The notes: generated by a model not told the origin, from the sequence alone. A DNA stretch of 64,000 bases from Paenarthrobacter sp. PH39-S1 (GCF_030063245.1 NZ_JASISR010000007.1:62001-126000), one strand, 5' to 3'. Numbered from the stretch's first letter, positions 48,914 through 58,480 are shown. Program-made: numbers and translations.

Positions 48914-50035
48914 TCAGCTGGGCAACCGGACGGGCATCACCAAGTATCGGTAGTCATCGTTATCCGCACCGTCGAGTTCTGCCTGTGCGGTAATCATCGC
49001 CGGTTTAGGCGCCGAGGTGAAGGAGAATCTGACAAATTTACTGTCAAAGGCACTGAGTCCTTCACTGAGATAATGCGGGTTGAAGGCAACGGTGATGTCC
49101 TCGCCCAGCAGGGAAGCCTCCAGAGCCTCGGAGGCCTGGGCGTCTTCACCGGTGCCAGCGTCGAGACTGAGCTGCCCATCGGTGAAGGCCAGCCTGACCG
49201 GAGTATTGCGCTCGGCTACCAGGGACACTCGACGTACGGCCTCGGCCAAAGCGCTCGTCCCCACGGTGGCATGAATCGGCGTGTTATCCGGGAAAAGCGA
49301 ACGGATCTTTGGATAGTCGCCGTCGATCAGGAGGGACGTCGTCCGCCGGCCACCGCTTTCAAAGCCAATAAGTTCACTGTTGTCAGACAAGGCAATGTTC
49401 AAATCGCCGGAACCACCAAGGGTCTTGGCCACTTCATTGAGCGTTTTGGCCTTGACCAGCGCACTGGTCGAAAGGCCGGGAACAGCGGGCCGCCAGCGTA
49501 CCTCACGCAACGCGAGCCTGTACCGGTCGGTTGCGAGCAAGGTGATCAGGTCATCTTCAATTTCCATCTTGACCCCCGTCAAGATGGGCAGCGTGTCGTC
49601 TTTGCTGGAAGCAATGATGACCTGTGAAACAGCCTGGGCAAAAGCCTCCCCAGATACGGTGCCGCTGATGTTCGGCAACGCAGGCAATTCGGGATAGTCA
49701 GCCACCGGCATTGTTGTCAGGTTGAATCGACTGCTCCGGCAGCTGAGCGTGACTTTCGCTCCGTCGGTTTCGATTGCGACTGGGGCGGAGGGGAGGCTTC
49801 GGCAGATGTCCGCCAGCAGACGGCCAGAGACCAGTATGGTTCCTTCTTCGGCGATGTCGGCGGGAATTTCCAGTCGGGCGGAAATTTCGTAATCAAAACT
49901 GGCGAGGCTGACAGTGCCTGCCTCGGCTCTGAGCAATAATCCGGACAGGACCGGGACGGGGGGCCGCGGAGACAAGGACCGGGCTGTCCAACTGACGGCC
50001 TCGGCCAGGACATCCCGTTCAACTCGGAACTTCAC
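48914..50035 (-). CDS. dnaN: DNA polymerase III beta sliding clamp
   Basis: A 373-residue ring-forming clamp that tethers the polymerase. Three repeated domains are visible: domain I from MKFRVERDVLAEAVSW, domain II around EAFAQAVSQVIIAS, and domain III from DGDYPKIRSLFPD to YRYLVMPVRLPS, the last strand lining the hydrophobic client-binding pocket. Start is GTG at 50035. The distance of 513 bases to dnaA is filled by DnaA boxes. Confidence 0.97.
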   Translation of the reverse strand: MKFRVERDVLAEAVSWTARSLSPRPPVPVLSGLLLRAEAGTVSLASFDYEISARLEIPADIAEEGTILVSGRLLADICRSLPSAPVAIETDGAKVTLSCRSSRFNLTTMPVADYPELPALPNISGTVSGEAFAQAVSQVIIASSKDDTLPILTGVKMEIEDDLITLLATDRYRLALREVRWRPAVPGLSTSALVKAKTLNEVAKTLGGSGDLNIALSDNSELIGFESGGRRTTSLLIDGDYPKIRSLFPDNTPIHATVGTSALAEAVRRVSLVAERNTPVRLAFTDGQLSLDAGTGEDAQASEALEASLLGEDITVAFNPHYLSEGLSAFDSKFVRFSFTSAPKPAMITAQAELDGADNDDYRYLVMPVRLPS

Positions 50036-50548
50036 GGAAGGGTGCCGCCTTTCATCCTAAAATTTATCGTCGCAAAGTGAGCCAGCAGAACGCCGGTCGA
50101 TGCAGATCCGGCAAGGGCGCAGGGCCCGGGCATAAAAGAATTCGGACCGGAATTCCGACGGCCGGAAGGACCTGGTTGGAACTACACGTCTGAACTTCAT
50201 GCTTGCAGACAGCTTAGCGCCTTGGCCAGCCGGCGAATGCATCCTTGGGTGGCTCTGCGATCGAGGGTTGGAGCAGTAGGTAAGTGTTGTTTAGAAGAAC
50301 ACAGTTTTTAGGATTCGTAGTGTTAATAACTGTTGTGGATACTGTGGATAACTCTGTCTGGAAGCGGCCCTCCGGGGATGTCCCCTGTGCAAAGGTTGTG
50401 TACCAAATGCAGCCGAGGTTCAGGTGCCGGTGGACAACTTTCCTTGTAGTTCCGGGGATTCACAGGGTGCGCAGAGTTGTGCACCGGCAAGGTGCAGTTA
50501 TCCCCGCAGTTATCCACAGACATATCCACAGTGGCTTTTGTGACCTGA
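50036..50548. other. oriC: Replication origin, dnaA-dnaN intergenic part (oriC)
   Basis: Five DnaA-box-like 9-mers are clustered at the dnaA end: GTATCCACA 50334-50342 (minus), TTATCCACA 50343-50351 (minus), TTATCCCCG 50498-50506, TTATCCACA 50510-50518 and ATATCCACA 50522-50530 (plus). A locally AT-rich stretch at 50281-50340 next to the first pair could be the unwinding element. The dnaA-dnaN spacer is the origin in mycobacteria and Streptomyces. The dnaN promoter also lies here. Confidence 0.8.
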
Positions 50549-51955
50549 CTATCCCTCGCGCTGTTGCTGCTTGATCCGGTTGGTCAGTTCCGTGACCTGA
50601 TTGTAAATGGCCCGTCGTTCGGCCATCAGTTCCCGGATTTTCCGGTCAGCGTGGATAACCGTTGTGTGGTCACGTCCGCCAAGCTCCTGACCGATTTTGG
50701 GCAGTGACATGTCTGTAAGCTCGCGGCATAGGTACATGGCGATCTGGCGCGCAGTGACAAGGGTCCTGGTCCGTGACTTGCTGCAGAGCTCTTCCAGCGA
50801 AAGGTTGAAGTAGGCAGACGTCTGTCCAAGGATGGCCGTTGCCGTGATTTCCTGTGCACCTTCATCGGTTATCAGGTCCTTGAGTACAATTTCCGCCAAG
50901 GCAACGTCCACCGGCTGGCGGTTAAGGCTCGCGAAGGCGGTAACCCGGATCAGGGCCCCCTCAAGTTCGCGGATGTTCGTGGAGATTTTGGAGGCGATGT
51001 ATTCCAGTGCATCATCAGGGGCCGAGAGCCCCTCCCCTATGGCCTTTTTACGCAGAATGGCGATGCGTGTTTCCAGCTCGGGCGGCTGGACATCCGTCAG
51101 CAGGCCCCATTCGAAGCGGGACCGCATCCGTTCCTCAAAGCCGGAAAGCCGCTTCGGCGGCAGATCCGAGGTAATGACGACCTGCTTATTGTGATTGTGC
51201 AGGGCGTTAAAGGTGTGGAAGAACTCTTCCTGGGTGGCATCCTTATTCGCCAGGAACTGGATGTCATCGATGAGGAGGATGTCTACGTTCCGGTAGAGCT
51301 GCTTGAAGCTCGCCCCCTCATCATCACGGATCGAATTGATGAAATCGTTGGTGAATTCTTCTGAATTTACGTACCGCACACGGATCCCGGTATAGAGGCG
51401 GCGGGCGTAGTGGCCGATCGCATGCAGAAGATGGGTCTTGCCCAGTCCGGAATCACCATAAATGAACAGCGGGTTATATGCCTTGGCCGGCGCCTCGGCG
51501 ACGGCGACGGCGGCAGCGTGGGCGAAGCGGTTTGACTGGCCGATCACGAAACTATCGAACACGTATTTCGGATTCAGGCGTCCGAACTCCTGCGAGGTGC
51601 TGGGCAAAGTGGGTGCGGGTTTGGTCTCCGGTTCGCGGCGGACCACGATCTGTTCCTGGGGCTCTTCTTCTGCTTGAACAGGCATCAGGTCAGCGTTGAT
51701 ACTGAAGGCACACAGGATGTCATCGGAAAAGACCTCGCGGAGGGCATGCTCCAGGGCCCGTTTGAGCTGCGTCTGCAGCACCTCGCGGGTAAGTTCATTG
51801 GGGACGGCGACCAACAATGTGGTCCCGATCAATCCCAAGGGCTGTGCCAGGAAGACGAATCCCCGCTGCCGGGGCGTGACATGGTCGTTTTGTTCCAGGA
51901 TCCGGACGACTCGGCGCCATGAGCTCCCGACATCATTAATCTCGTCAGTGCTCAT
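50549..51955 (-). CDS. dnaA: Chromosomal replication initiator DnaA
   Basis: A 468-residue AAA+ initiator that binds DnaA boxes and melts the origin. Domain I is at the start, a Glu/Pro/Thr-rich linker follows, domain III carries Walker A FIYGDSGLGKTHLLHAIGHY near 168 and Walker B DILLIDDIQFLANKD near 228, and domain IV has the DNA-binding signature GGRDHTTVIHADRKI near 430. ATG at 51955. It probably regulates its own promoter through boxes upstream. Confidence 0.98.
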   Translation of the reverse strand: MSTDEINDVGSSWRRVVRILEQNDHVTPRQRGFVFLAQPLGLIGTTLLVAVPNELTREVLQTQLKRALEHALREVFSDDILCAFSINADLMPVQAEEEPQEQIVVRREPETKPAPTLPSTSQEFGRLNPKYVFDSFVIGQSNRFAHAAAVAVAEAPAKAYNPLFIYGDSGLGKTHLLHAIGHYARRLYTGIRVRYVNSEEFTNDFINSIRDDEGASFKQLYRNVDILLIDDIQFLANKDATQEEFFHTFNALHNHNKQVVITSDLPPKRLSGFEERMRSRFEWGLLTDVQPPELETRIAILRKKAIGEGLSAPDDALEYIASKISTNIRELEGALIRVTAFASLNRQPVDVALAEIVLKDLITDEGAQEITATAILGQTSAYFNLSLEELCSKSRTRTLVTARQIAMYLCRELTDMSLPKIGQELGGRDHTTVIHADRKIRELMAERRAIYNQVTELTNRIKQQQREG

Positions 51956-52418
51956 TCGTACGCCTGCTCATTTTTTCCTCGTGATCTTCGGTTACGCGGT
52001 GTGGTTCGTCGCTGCGCGAAGTCTGCACAGTGCTGCTGCGGAACGGTCATCCACAGAGTTATTCACAGCCGGTGGATAACTTGCCACTGGGCTAGCCTAA
52101 GGGATGGAAACGGCAGAAGATAGCAGGGAAAGACCTTGTGGATAATTCTCACAGTGCGGCAGCCCAGGTGCTTGAAAGCCGGTGCCCGGGGGTCCGCATT
52201 GAGCTTTCTCGGCCTACGGCAACCCAAGGCTTGGACCAAGCGCCATTTGACTGCAGGGTACCGGATGACCTAACGTGGTGAAGTCCTTTGTGTCTACTAT
52301 GTGCCGTCTGGCATGCGCCGATATTTGGCGCCGGTGGGCACCTGATTCTTCGCGTCGGCCTGTTCTTCCCCTGTATTACGGGCAAGGCGCATCTTTGATT
52401 GTCTTGGAGTAACCCAAC
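51956..52418. promoter_or_regulatory. dnaA-rpmH divergent promoter region with DnaA boxes
   Basis: This spacer separates dnaA (minus) from rpmH (plus). Four box-like 9-mers lie near dnaA: TCATCCACA 52047-52055, TTATTCACA 52059-52067, TTATCCACC 52071-52079 (minus) and a perfect TTATCCACA 52137-52145 (minus). They may serve dnaA autoregulation or form a second part of a bipartite origin. Confidence 0.72.
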
Positions 52419-52556
52419 GTGAGCAAGCGGACTTTTCAGCCGAATAATCGCCGTCGTGCCAAGAAGCACGGCTTCCGCCTTCGTATGCGTACCCGCGCAG
52501 GCCGTGCCATCCTTTCGGCACGCCGCGGCAAGGGCCGCATCGAACTGTCGGCCTAA
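52419..52556 (+). CDS. rpmH: Ribosomal protein bL34
   Basis: A 45-residue, strongly basic ribosomal protein, reading [20 protein letters not shown] and ending GKGRIELSA. The K-R-T-F/Y-Q-P-N and HGFR motifs are diagnostic. Start is GTG at 52419 with TTGGAG before it. It was too short for routine listing but is certain, and it begins the plus-strand operon with rnpA. Confidence 0.97.
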   Translation: MSKRTFQPNNRRRAKKHGFRLRMRTRAGRAILSARRGKGRIELSA

Positions 52557-52623
52557 TCCACAACACCGGACTTTTGTCTAATACCGTTTTGTTGAATCCG
52601 ATCCACCCGCAGTTGATCTGACG

Positions 52624-53013
52624 GTGCTAGCCACCCGAAATCGATTACGGGCCTCGGCCGACTTCTCGAATACAGTACGTTCCGGCGTCCGCAACGGACG
52701 CCGGAACTTAGTGTTATATGCGGCGCTTTCCGCCGCGGATGAACCGACGAAGGTCGGGTTCATCGTGGCGAAGACTGTAGGGAACGCTGTTGCACGGAAC
52801 CTCGTTAAGAGGAGACTAAGAGAAGCCGCGGCAGCAACTGTGCGTCAGAATCCCGCCGGCCTCAATATTGTAGTCAGGGCACTGCCTGTGTCGGCCGGGT
52901 CTTGTTGGCCGGAGTTGGTGAAGGATTATCAGAATGCCTGCCTCAAAACGCTCGACCGGCTGGCCGCCGGAAGGGTAGCGGCGCCGGACAAGGAAGGGAA
53001 TAACACGCCATGA
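52624..53013 (+). CDS. rnpA: Ribonuclease P protein component
   Basis: A 129-residue basic protein that helps RNase P RNA to mature tRNA 5' ends. It starts MLATRNRLRASADFS and carries the family signature VGFIVAKTVGNAVARNLVKR with the RNR-type basic helix (NLVKRRLREA) near 60. GTG at 52624. Its stop overlaps yidD (ATGA). Confidence 0.95.
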   Translation: MLATRNRLRASADFSNTVRSGVRNGRRNLVLYAALSAADEPTKVGFIVAKTVGNAVARNLVKRRLREAAAATVRQNPAGLNIVVRALPVSAGSCWPELVKDYQNACLKTLDRLAAGRVAAPDKEGNNTP

Positions 53014-53453
53014 CATTCAGTGGTGCTGTTCACTCCCCGTCCGTCCCTCCGATGTACCGGTGGCAACTGCCGGCTTCCGGATCCCGGCGCCGGCTTATCC
53101 TGTTTCTGGGTCATTTAATCTGGAATCTGCCGCGCGACCTATTGATTCTGCTGCTGACCCTGTACCGAAAACTGATTTCGCCGCTGTACGGACCTGTCTG
53201 TAGGTTCTTCCCTTCATGCTCCGCCTATGCCTTGGAAGCCGTTCTGCTGCGCGGCGCGGTACAGGGCAGCTGGCTGGCGGGGCGGAGACTTCTGCGATGC
53301 CACCCATGGAATGCAGGAGGCGTAGATCACGTCCCCGGCGCCCCGCACTCGCACGGCACCGATCCCGCTGCGGTCCCGTACATAATCCAACTGAACCATC
53401 CAGACGAGTTTCTAGCTGTTGAGTCAGACGCAGAAGGCCGTGAAGCGGCTTGA
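53010..53453 (+). CDS. yidD: YidD membrane protein insertion factor
   Basis: A 147-residue protein with the YidD core at about 45-110: LYRKLISPLYGPVCRFFPSC, then SAYALEAVLLRGAVQGSWLA and RLLRCHPWNAGG. It aids YidC-dependent insertion at the membrane. The N-terminal 40 residues and the C-terminal tail exceed the usual ~80-residue length; the true start could be internal, but the ATGA overlap with rnpA supports 53010. Confidence 0.9.
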   Translation: MTFSGAVHSPSVPPMYRWQLPASGSRRRLILFLGHLIWNLPRDLLILLLTLYRKLISPLYGPVCRFFPSCSAYALEAVLLRGAVQGSWLAGRRLLRCHPWNAGGVDHVPGAPHSHGTDPAAVPYIIQLNHPDEFLAVESDAEGREAA

Positions 53454-53468
53454 GGAGAATAGAAAAGA

Positions 53469-54434
53469 ATGTTTGATTTCTTCGGGACAATCCTGGCGCC
53501 ATTCAAATGGGTGGTGTCATGGATCATGGTGGTCTTCCATGATGGGCTGACCAGCATTGGACTACCGTCCTCCTCTGGCTGGACCTGGACCCTTTCCATC
53601 ATCGGCTTGGTGCTGGTGATCCGCGCCGCCCTGATACCCGTCTTCGTGAAACAGATCAAGGCCCAGCGGGGCATGCAGGCCCTGCAGCCGGATATGAAGA
53701 AGCTACAGGCCAAGTACAAGGGCAAGACCGATCAGCTCTCCCGCCAGGCAATGGCGCAGGAACAGATGGCCCTGTACAAGGAACACGGGACCAACCCGTT
53801 CTCGGCATGTCTGCCGATGCTGATCCAAATGCCATTCTTCTTCTCGCTCTTCCAAGTGTTGTCCGGCGTATCCAAGGCAGCCACCCAGACGCAGGAAGGA
53901 ATCGGCGCGCTCAGCCATCAGCAGGTGCTGCAGTTCGACCAGGCGCAGATCTTCGGTGCGCCCCTTTCCTCTGCGTTCCTGCCCCAGGTGCAAAACGGCG
54001 ACGTCAACGTAGCCGTCGTCGTACTTTCGATCATCATGATCCTCGCCATGACTGCCTCACAGTTCATTACGCAGAAGCAGATCATGTCCAAGAACATGTC
54101 CGAAGACGCCATGGCGAGCCCGTTCATGAAGCAGCAGAAAATGATGCTTTATGTCCTGCCGCTGGTGTTCGGCGTCGGCGGCATAAACTTCCCCATTGGT
54201 GTCCTTATCTACTGGACCACCACGAACCTGTGGACCATGGGTCAGCAATTTTTCGTGATCCGCAAGATGCCGACGCCCGGCTCGCCGGCCTACCGCGAGT
54301 ACCAGCAGCGCCGCGTGGCGAAGGGGTTGCCGCTGCTGAGTGCCAGCAGGAAAGCGGAACCAATCGTCGAGGAAATTGTTGAGCCCACCGGCCAGCGCCA
54401 ACAACCGCAGCGCAAGAACAGGAAGAAGAAGTAA
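53469..54434 (+). CDS. yidC: YidC/Oxa1 membrane protein insertase
   Basis: A 321-residue insertase that places proteins in the membrane alone or with Sec. It has five predicted transmembrane helices, the first near 35-55 (LSIIGLVLVIRAALIPVFVK) with the conserved Arg in the hydrophilic groove, then the cytoplasmic hairpin MQALQPDMKKLQAKYKGKTD, NPFSACLPMLIQMPFFFSLF, and helices near 170-250. A basic tail (RQQPQRKNRKKK) can bind ribosomes. It follows yidD by 15 bases. Confidence 0.96.
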   Translation: MFDFFGTILAPFKWVVSWIMVVFHDGLTSIGLPSSSGWTWTLSIIGLVLVIRAALIPVFVKQIKAQRGMQALQPDMKKLQAKYKGKTDQLSRQAMAQEQMALYKEHGTNPFSACLPMLIQMPFFFSLFQVLSGVSKAATQTQEGIGALSHQQVLQFDQAQIFGAPLSSAFLPQVQNGDVNVAVVVLSIIMILAMTASQFITQKQIMSKNMSEDAMASPFMKQQKMMLYVLPLVFGVGGINFPIGVLIYWTTTNLWTMGQQFFVIRKMPTPGSPAYREYQQRRVAKGLPLLSASRKAEPIVEEIVEPTGQRQQPQRKNRKKK

Positions 54435-54979
54435 TGACTGCCGATAGCCCCGCCGAGCTTGCCCCCGATGATGCCGCTCAGGCCTCCGACGCAGCACTCA
54501 GTACGGGTGTAAGCCGGCTCGACGAGGAAGGCGACGTCGCCGCGGACTACCTTGAAGAGTTGTTGGACATTGCAGATATAGATGGAGATATTGACATTGA
54601 AGTCCGCAACGGGCGGACATATATTTCGATTGTCTCCGATGAGGAAAGTTCCAAACTGCAGTCACTGGTCGGCGACGGCGGCGAGGTTCTGGAAGCGCTG
54701 CAGGAACTGACCCGGCTCTCGGTGCTATCGGCGACCGAGAGCCGCTCCCGGCTGGTGCTCGATATTTCCGGCTACCGGCTGGAGCGCAATGGTGAGCTGG
54801 CGAAGCTGGCCCAGAACGCCGTCGAACTCGTCAAGGATAACGGGCAGCCCGTTTCGCTTGCCCCCATGGGGGCCTACGAGCGCAAGATTGTCCACGACGC
54901 CATTGCGGAGCTGGGTTTCATCAGTGAATCAGAGGGCGAAGGTACCGATCGCCACATTGTGGTCTCCGCGGCGCAGTGA
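54434..54979 (+). CDS. khpB: KhpB/Jag RNA-binding protein (KH and R3H domains)
   Basis: A 181-residue RNA-binding protein. An acidic N-terminus (about 40 residues) precedes a KH-like domain near 45-115 (YLEELLDIADIDGDIDIEVR, then LQSLVGDGGEVLEALQELTR) and an R3H domain near 130-180 with PMGAYERKIVHDAIAEL, carrying the R-x-x-x-H signature. Homologues help control cell elongation and small RNAs. It overlaps the yidC stop by one base. Confidence 0.92.
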   Translation: MTADSPAELAPDDAAQASDAALSTGVSRLDEEGDVAADYLEELLDIADIDGDIDIEVRNGRTYISIVSDEESSKLQSLVGDGGEVLEALQELTRLSVLSATESRSRLVLDISGYRLERNGELAKLAQNAVELVKDNGQPVSLAPMGAYERKIVHDAIAELGFISESEGEGTDRHIVVSAAQ

Positions 54980-55039
54980 CGTTGGTTTGTTCGATGCCAT
55001 TCCGGGCGCCGGGTATGGTGCAGGTCCGAGGAGATATTT

Positions 55040-55678
55040 GTGGTTGAACTGAACGGTGCCGAAACTATTGCCGCCGAAAAAATTTTTGGCGCGCGGTTGG
55101 GGATTGCCGAACGGTTCGTCGAGCATCTGGCAACGTCCGGCATTGAGCGCGGGCTCATTGGTCCGCGAGAGGTTCCGCGATTGTGGAGCAGGCATGTGCT
55201 TAACTGCGCTGTCGTGACCGAGCTGATAGCCGACGGCGCCAGGGTTGCCGACGTCGGCAGCGGGGCAGGACTTCCGGGCCTGACGTTGGCGCTGGCGCGT
55301 CCGGATCTCCAGGTCACCCTGATCGAGCCGCTGGAGCGGCGCGTGACGTGGCTCGAGGAAGTGGTAATGGATCTCGGGCTGGATAACGTGGAAATCATGA
55401 GGGCGCGGGCCGAACAGGCGCTCGGGAGGGTTACGTGCGACGTTGTGACTGCCCGCGCCGTGTCTGCACTCAACAAGCTGGTGGGTCTGACAATCCCCTT
55501 ACTGGACGGGGACGGAGAGCTGCTTGCCATCAAGGGACGAAGTGCCCAGGAGGAGTTGGATAAAGCAGCCAAGGCCATCCGCAAGTTAGGCGGCGTGCAG
55601 ACGAGCGTTGTAACAGCCGGAGTCGGCATTTTGGACGAGCCGACGACGGTCGTGAGAATTCGGGTTTCGAAGAGGTAG
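55040..55678 (+). CDS. rsmG: 16S rRNA m7G527 methyltransferase RsmG
   Basis: A 212-residue S-adenosylmethionine methyltransferase that modifies G527 of 16S rRNA. The SAM motif is VADVGSGAGLPGLTLAL near 72-88, and ERRVTWLEEV and CDVVTARAVSAL follow the family pattern. GTG at 55040, with AGGAGAT before it. It lies between khpB and parA, the standard order near actinobacterial origins. Loss-of-function in other species gives low-level streptomycin resistance. Confidence 0.95.
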   Translation: MVELNGAETIAAEKIFGARLGIAERFVEHLATSGIERGLIGPREVPRLWSRHVLNCAVVTELIADGARVADVGSGAGLPGLTLALARPDLQVTLIEPLERRVTWLEEVVMDLGLDNVEIMRARAEQALGRVTCDVVTARAVSALNKLVGLTIPLLDGDGELLAIKGRSAQEELDKAAKAIRKLGGVQTSVVTAGVGILDEPTTVVRIRVSKR

Positions 55679-55865
55679 AACGTCGTTCTCCAGTGGGGCA
55701 CGGCTTGCGCGTCCCGCCGTCCAGGACAGGGACCGGATCCGCTGCACATCAGGGTTGGCCGCACATGAGGGCTCGCCAGACTGCCGTTTCTCCGCCGGGT
55801 TTGTCTACTGCAGCGGCTAGGCTAGAGAACGGCAAGCACAGCTTTATGAAAGTGAGAGTGTCATT

Positions 55866-56942
55866 GTGATCAGCAGCGAAGCGGCTTCGCGGCGCATCCC
55901 GCCCTTTGTATCCTTGGGCTCGGCACGCTCGGGGTCACAATCGGTCACCGCACAGACAAAAGCGGCCAGCCAGTTCATGAAACAACCATTTAAGGTTGAT
56001 AAACGCAGCGGTGGTTCTGTTTCACGTGAAACCGTCATTGAACCACCAGCTGGCGCGATGGACAACATGGACGAGGGCAGTCCTATTGCGCGCCAGCTCG
56101 TCAGCGAAACAAAGCGGCGCGAGCGGCTGTTGGGCCGTAGTTTGCCGAAGCCCAGGAAGACCCGGATCATGACAGTCGCCAACCAAAAGGGCGGTGTCGG
56201 CAAGACGACTACGACGGTGAACATTGCCGCCGCCTTGGCCTCGGCCGGCCTGAAAGTCCTCGTTGTGGACATCGATCCGCAGGGCAATGCTTCGACCGCT
56301 CTGGGAGTGGAGCACCACGCAGATGTGGACAGCATCTATGATGTCCTCATCAATGATTTTGCGCTAGCTGACGTTGTTGCACCCTGCCCGGATATTGTCA
56401 ATCTGATCTGTGCTCCCGCCACTATTCATTTGGCCGGCGCGGAAATTGAACTGGTATCTCTGGTGGCACGCGAGCAGAGGCTGCGGCGGGCTTTGGATGC
56501 GTATGCCCAGCACCGCGAGATGTCCGGGGAAGAACGACTGGACTACATTTTTGTTGACTGCCCCCCTAGTCTCGGTCTCCTCACCGTTAATGCCTTTTGT
56601 GCTGCCAACGAGGTGCTCATACCTATCCAGTGCGAGTACTACGCCTTGGAGGGCCTTAGTCAGCTACTGAATAACATTGAAATGATACAAAAGCATTTGA
56701 ACGGTGAATTGGAAGTATCCACGATCCTGCTGACAATGTACGATGGGCGGACCAACCTGGCTGCGCAGGTCGCCGCGGATGTCCGGGAACATTTTCCGGA
56801 TCAGGTTCTCAAGGCGGTTGTTCCGCGATCTGTACGGATATCCGAGGCGCCCAGTTATCAGCAGACAGTAATGACTTACGATCCGTCCTCGACCGGCGCA
56901 TTGTCTTATCTGGAAGCCGCGGCAGAGATAGCTGAACGCTAG
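55866..56942 (+). CDS. parA: Chromosome partitioning ATPase ParA (Soj)
   Basis: A 358-residue Walker-type ATPase that moves origins along the nucleoid with ParB. The ATPase core starts near 100 (KTRIMTVANQKGGVGKTTTT, deviant Walker A with signature Lys), then VLVVDIDPQGNAST and DYIFVDCPPSLGLLTVNA. The ~100-residue N-terminal extension is longer than usual, and a parS site is embedded in it, read as SVSRET. GTG at 55866; an internal start is possible but the frame is coding throughout. Confidence 0.94.
   Translation: MISSEAASRRIPPFVSLGSARSGSQSVTAQTKAASQFMKQPFKVDKRSGGSVSRETVIEPPAGAMDNMDEGSPIARQLVSETKRRERLLGRSLPKPRKTRIMTVANQKGGVGKTTTTVNIAAALASAGLKVLVVDIDPQGNASTALGVEHHADVDSIYDVLINDFALADVVAPCPDIVNLICAPATIHLAGAEIELVSLVAREQRLRRALDAYAQHREMSGEERLDYIFVDCPPSLGLLTVNAFCAANEVLIPIQCEYYALEGLSQLLNNIEMIQKHLNGELEVSTILLTMYDGRTNLAAQVAADVREHFPDQVLKAVVPRSVRISEAPSYQQTVMTYDPSSTGALSYLEAAAEIAER
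56018..56033. promoter_or_regulatory. parS: parS site 1 (inside parA)
   Basis: TGTTTCACGTGAAACC differs from the 16-base consensus TGTTTCACGTGAAACA only at the last base. It lies in the coding region of the ParA N-terminal extension. Confidence 0.95.
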
Positions 56943-57027
56943 ACTCTCTTCTATCGCCGGCACTAAGACTTCACCAGAACAACATGGCCCGATGCTCGTT
57001 GGGCCTTTCCAGCGGAGGGATCTGTCC

Positions 57028-58044
57028 ATGACCGAAAAACGTAGGGGACTCGGACGAGGTTTGGGCGCGCTTATCCCCAACTCGGCCGCAGCGGACGGGG
57101 GCGCCAGCGGGTCTGCGCAGTCCGGATCACGGCCCGTAGACCTATTCTTTCCTGAAGCCACCATGAAAAAGGTCTCCCGGTCCGCTGTTTCACGTGAAAC
57201 AGCGGAGGCGCAGGGATTAATGGAGGTCCCCGGGGCGCGGTTTGCCGAGGTGCCCATCACCGACATCCACCCGAACCGTAAGCAGCCGAGGACCACCTTC
57301 GATCAGGACGAAATGGACGAACTGGTCCACTCCGTGACGGAAGTCGGAGTGCTGCAACCCATCGTGGTTCGTACGTCCTCCGAAAAAGGCGGTGAGCCAT
57401 ACGAACTGGTGATGGGTGAACGTCGCTGGCGCGCTTCGCAACTCGCGGGACTGGAGTCCATTCCGGTCATTATTCGGGACACTACCGACGATAATCTGTT
57501 GCGGGATGCGCTGCTGGAGAACCTGCACCGAAGTCAGCTGAATCCCCTGGAGGAAGCGGCGGCATACCAGCAGCTCCTCGAGGATTTCGGGACAACACAT
57601 GAAGAGCTAGCGGACCGCATTGGTCGTTCCCGCCCGCAGGTGTCCAATACGCTCCGCCTGCTTAAACTACCGGCCGTGGTTCAGCGCCGGGTTGCCGCAG
57701 GTATTATCTCCGCTGGGCATGCGAGGGCGCTGCTTGGCCTGCCGGACGCAGTGGCTATGGAGCGGATGGCGCAGCGGATCGTCGCGGAGGGAATGTCGGT
57801 ACGCGGAACCGAAGAGGCTGTAACTCTTTATCAAGCCCCGGACGCGGATGGCCGCGTTCCAGCACCGAAGACCAGTCCCCGTCACGAACGCCTTGACTAC
57901 TTGGCCACTTCTCTTTCGGACAAGCTTGATACAAACGTGAAGATCACGCTTGGAGCCCGGAAGGGAAAGGTCAGCATCGAATTTGCCTCCGTAGAGGATC
58001 TTAACCGGATTATGGACGTTTTGGCGCCCGGAGCGAGCTCCTAG
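57028..58044 (+). CDS. parB: Chromosome partitioning protein ParB (Spo0J)
   Basis: A 338-residue CTPase clamp that loads at parS and spreads. The N-terminus begins MTEKRRGLGRGLGALIP, which contacts ParA. The CTP-binding N domain has ITDIHPNRKQPRTTFDQDEM near 88 and GERRWRASQLAGL near 130; the helix-turn-helix that reads parS follows (FGTTHEELADRIGRSRPQVS near 190), then a C-terminal dimer domain. A parS site is encoded in the linker as AVSRETA. ATG at 57028 follows GGAGGGA. Confidence 0.96.
   Translation: MTEKRRGLGRGLGALIPNSAAADGGASGSAQSGSRPVDLFFPEATMKKVSRSAVSRETAEAQGLMEVPGARFAEVPITDIHPNRKQPRTTFDQDEMDELVHSVTEVGVLQPIVVRTSSEKGGEPYELVMGERRWRASQLAGLESIPVIIRDTTDDNLLRDALLENLHRSQLNPLEEAAAYQQLLEDFGTTHEELADRIGRSRPQVSNTLRLLKLPAVVQRRVAAGIISAGHARALLGLPDAVAMERMAQRIVAEGMSVRGTEEAVTLYQAPDADGRVPAPKTSPRHERLDYLATSLSDKLDTNVKITLGARKGKVSIEFASVEDLNRIMDVLAPGASS
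57186..57201. promoter_or_regulatory. parS: parS site 2 (inside parB)
   Basis: Perfect 16-base consensus TGTTTCACGTGAAACA within the parB coding region. Confidence 0.97.
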
Positions 58045-58480
58045 CAATACGTCTACCTGGTCTCTCTCTCAGGCCGGGCCTTAGTGTCAGCTGATGGTCC
58101 GACGATATGAGGCTGCTCCGGCTCTCGGAGATGTGTCGCAACGTCCTTTTGTTCCTTAGTCGAAATATTAAAGGATGCCGCAGGGTCCGCTCCCCGCCGC
58201 CATTTCAGACGTCAGCGGGCGTGTCAGGCTTCTCCAGGATCGATTCTAAGCCATGTCCAGCATGCCCGTTTGGCATCCCGCGCGGCGTGTTTCGGCCCCA
58301 TCTGGTCCCCCGGTGGGCAGCAAAACAGGACAAAGGGTACTGTTGACGCGCTCCCACAAGGACGAGCTCTAGCGCGGAACGTCTAGCCGCTGGGCACCTG
58401 CCTCGTACCAGAGACGGAGATGCCGCATCTGCCGTAAATGTTATAGCGCGCGAAAAAGGAGGAAGCAACGGAGGTTTTTG

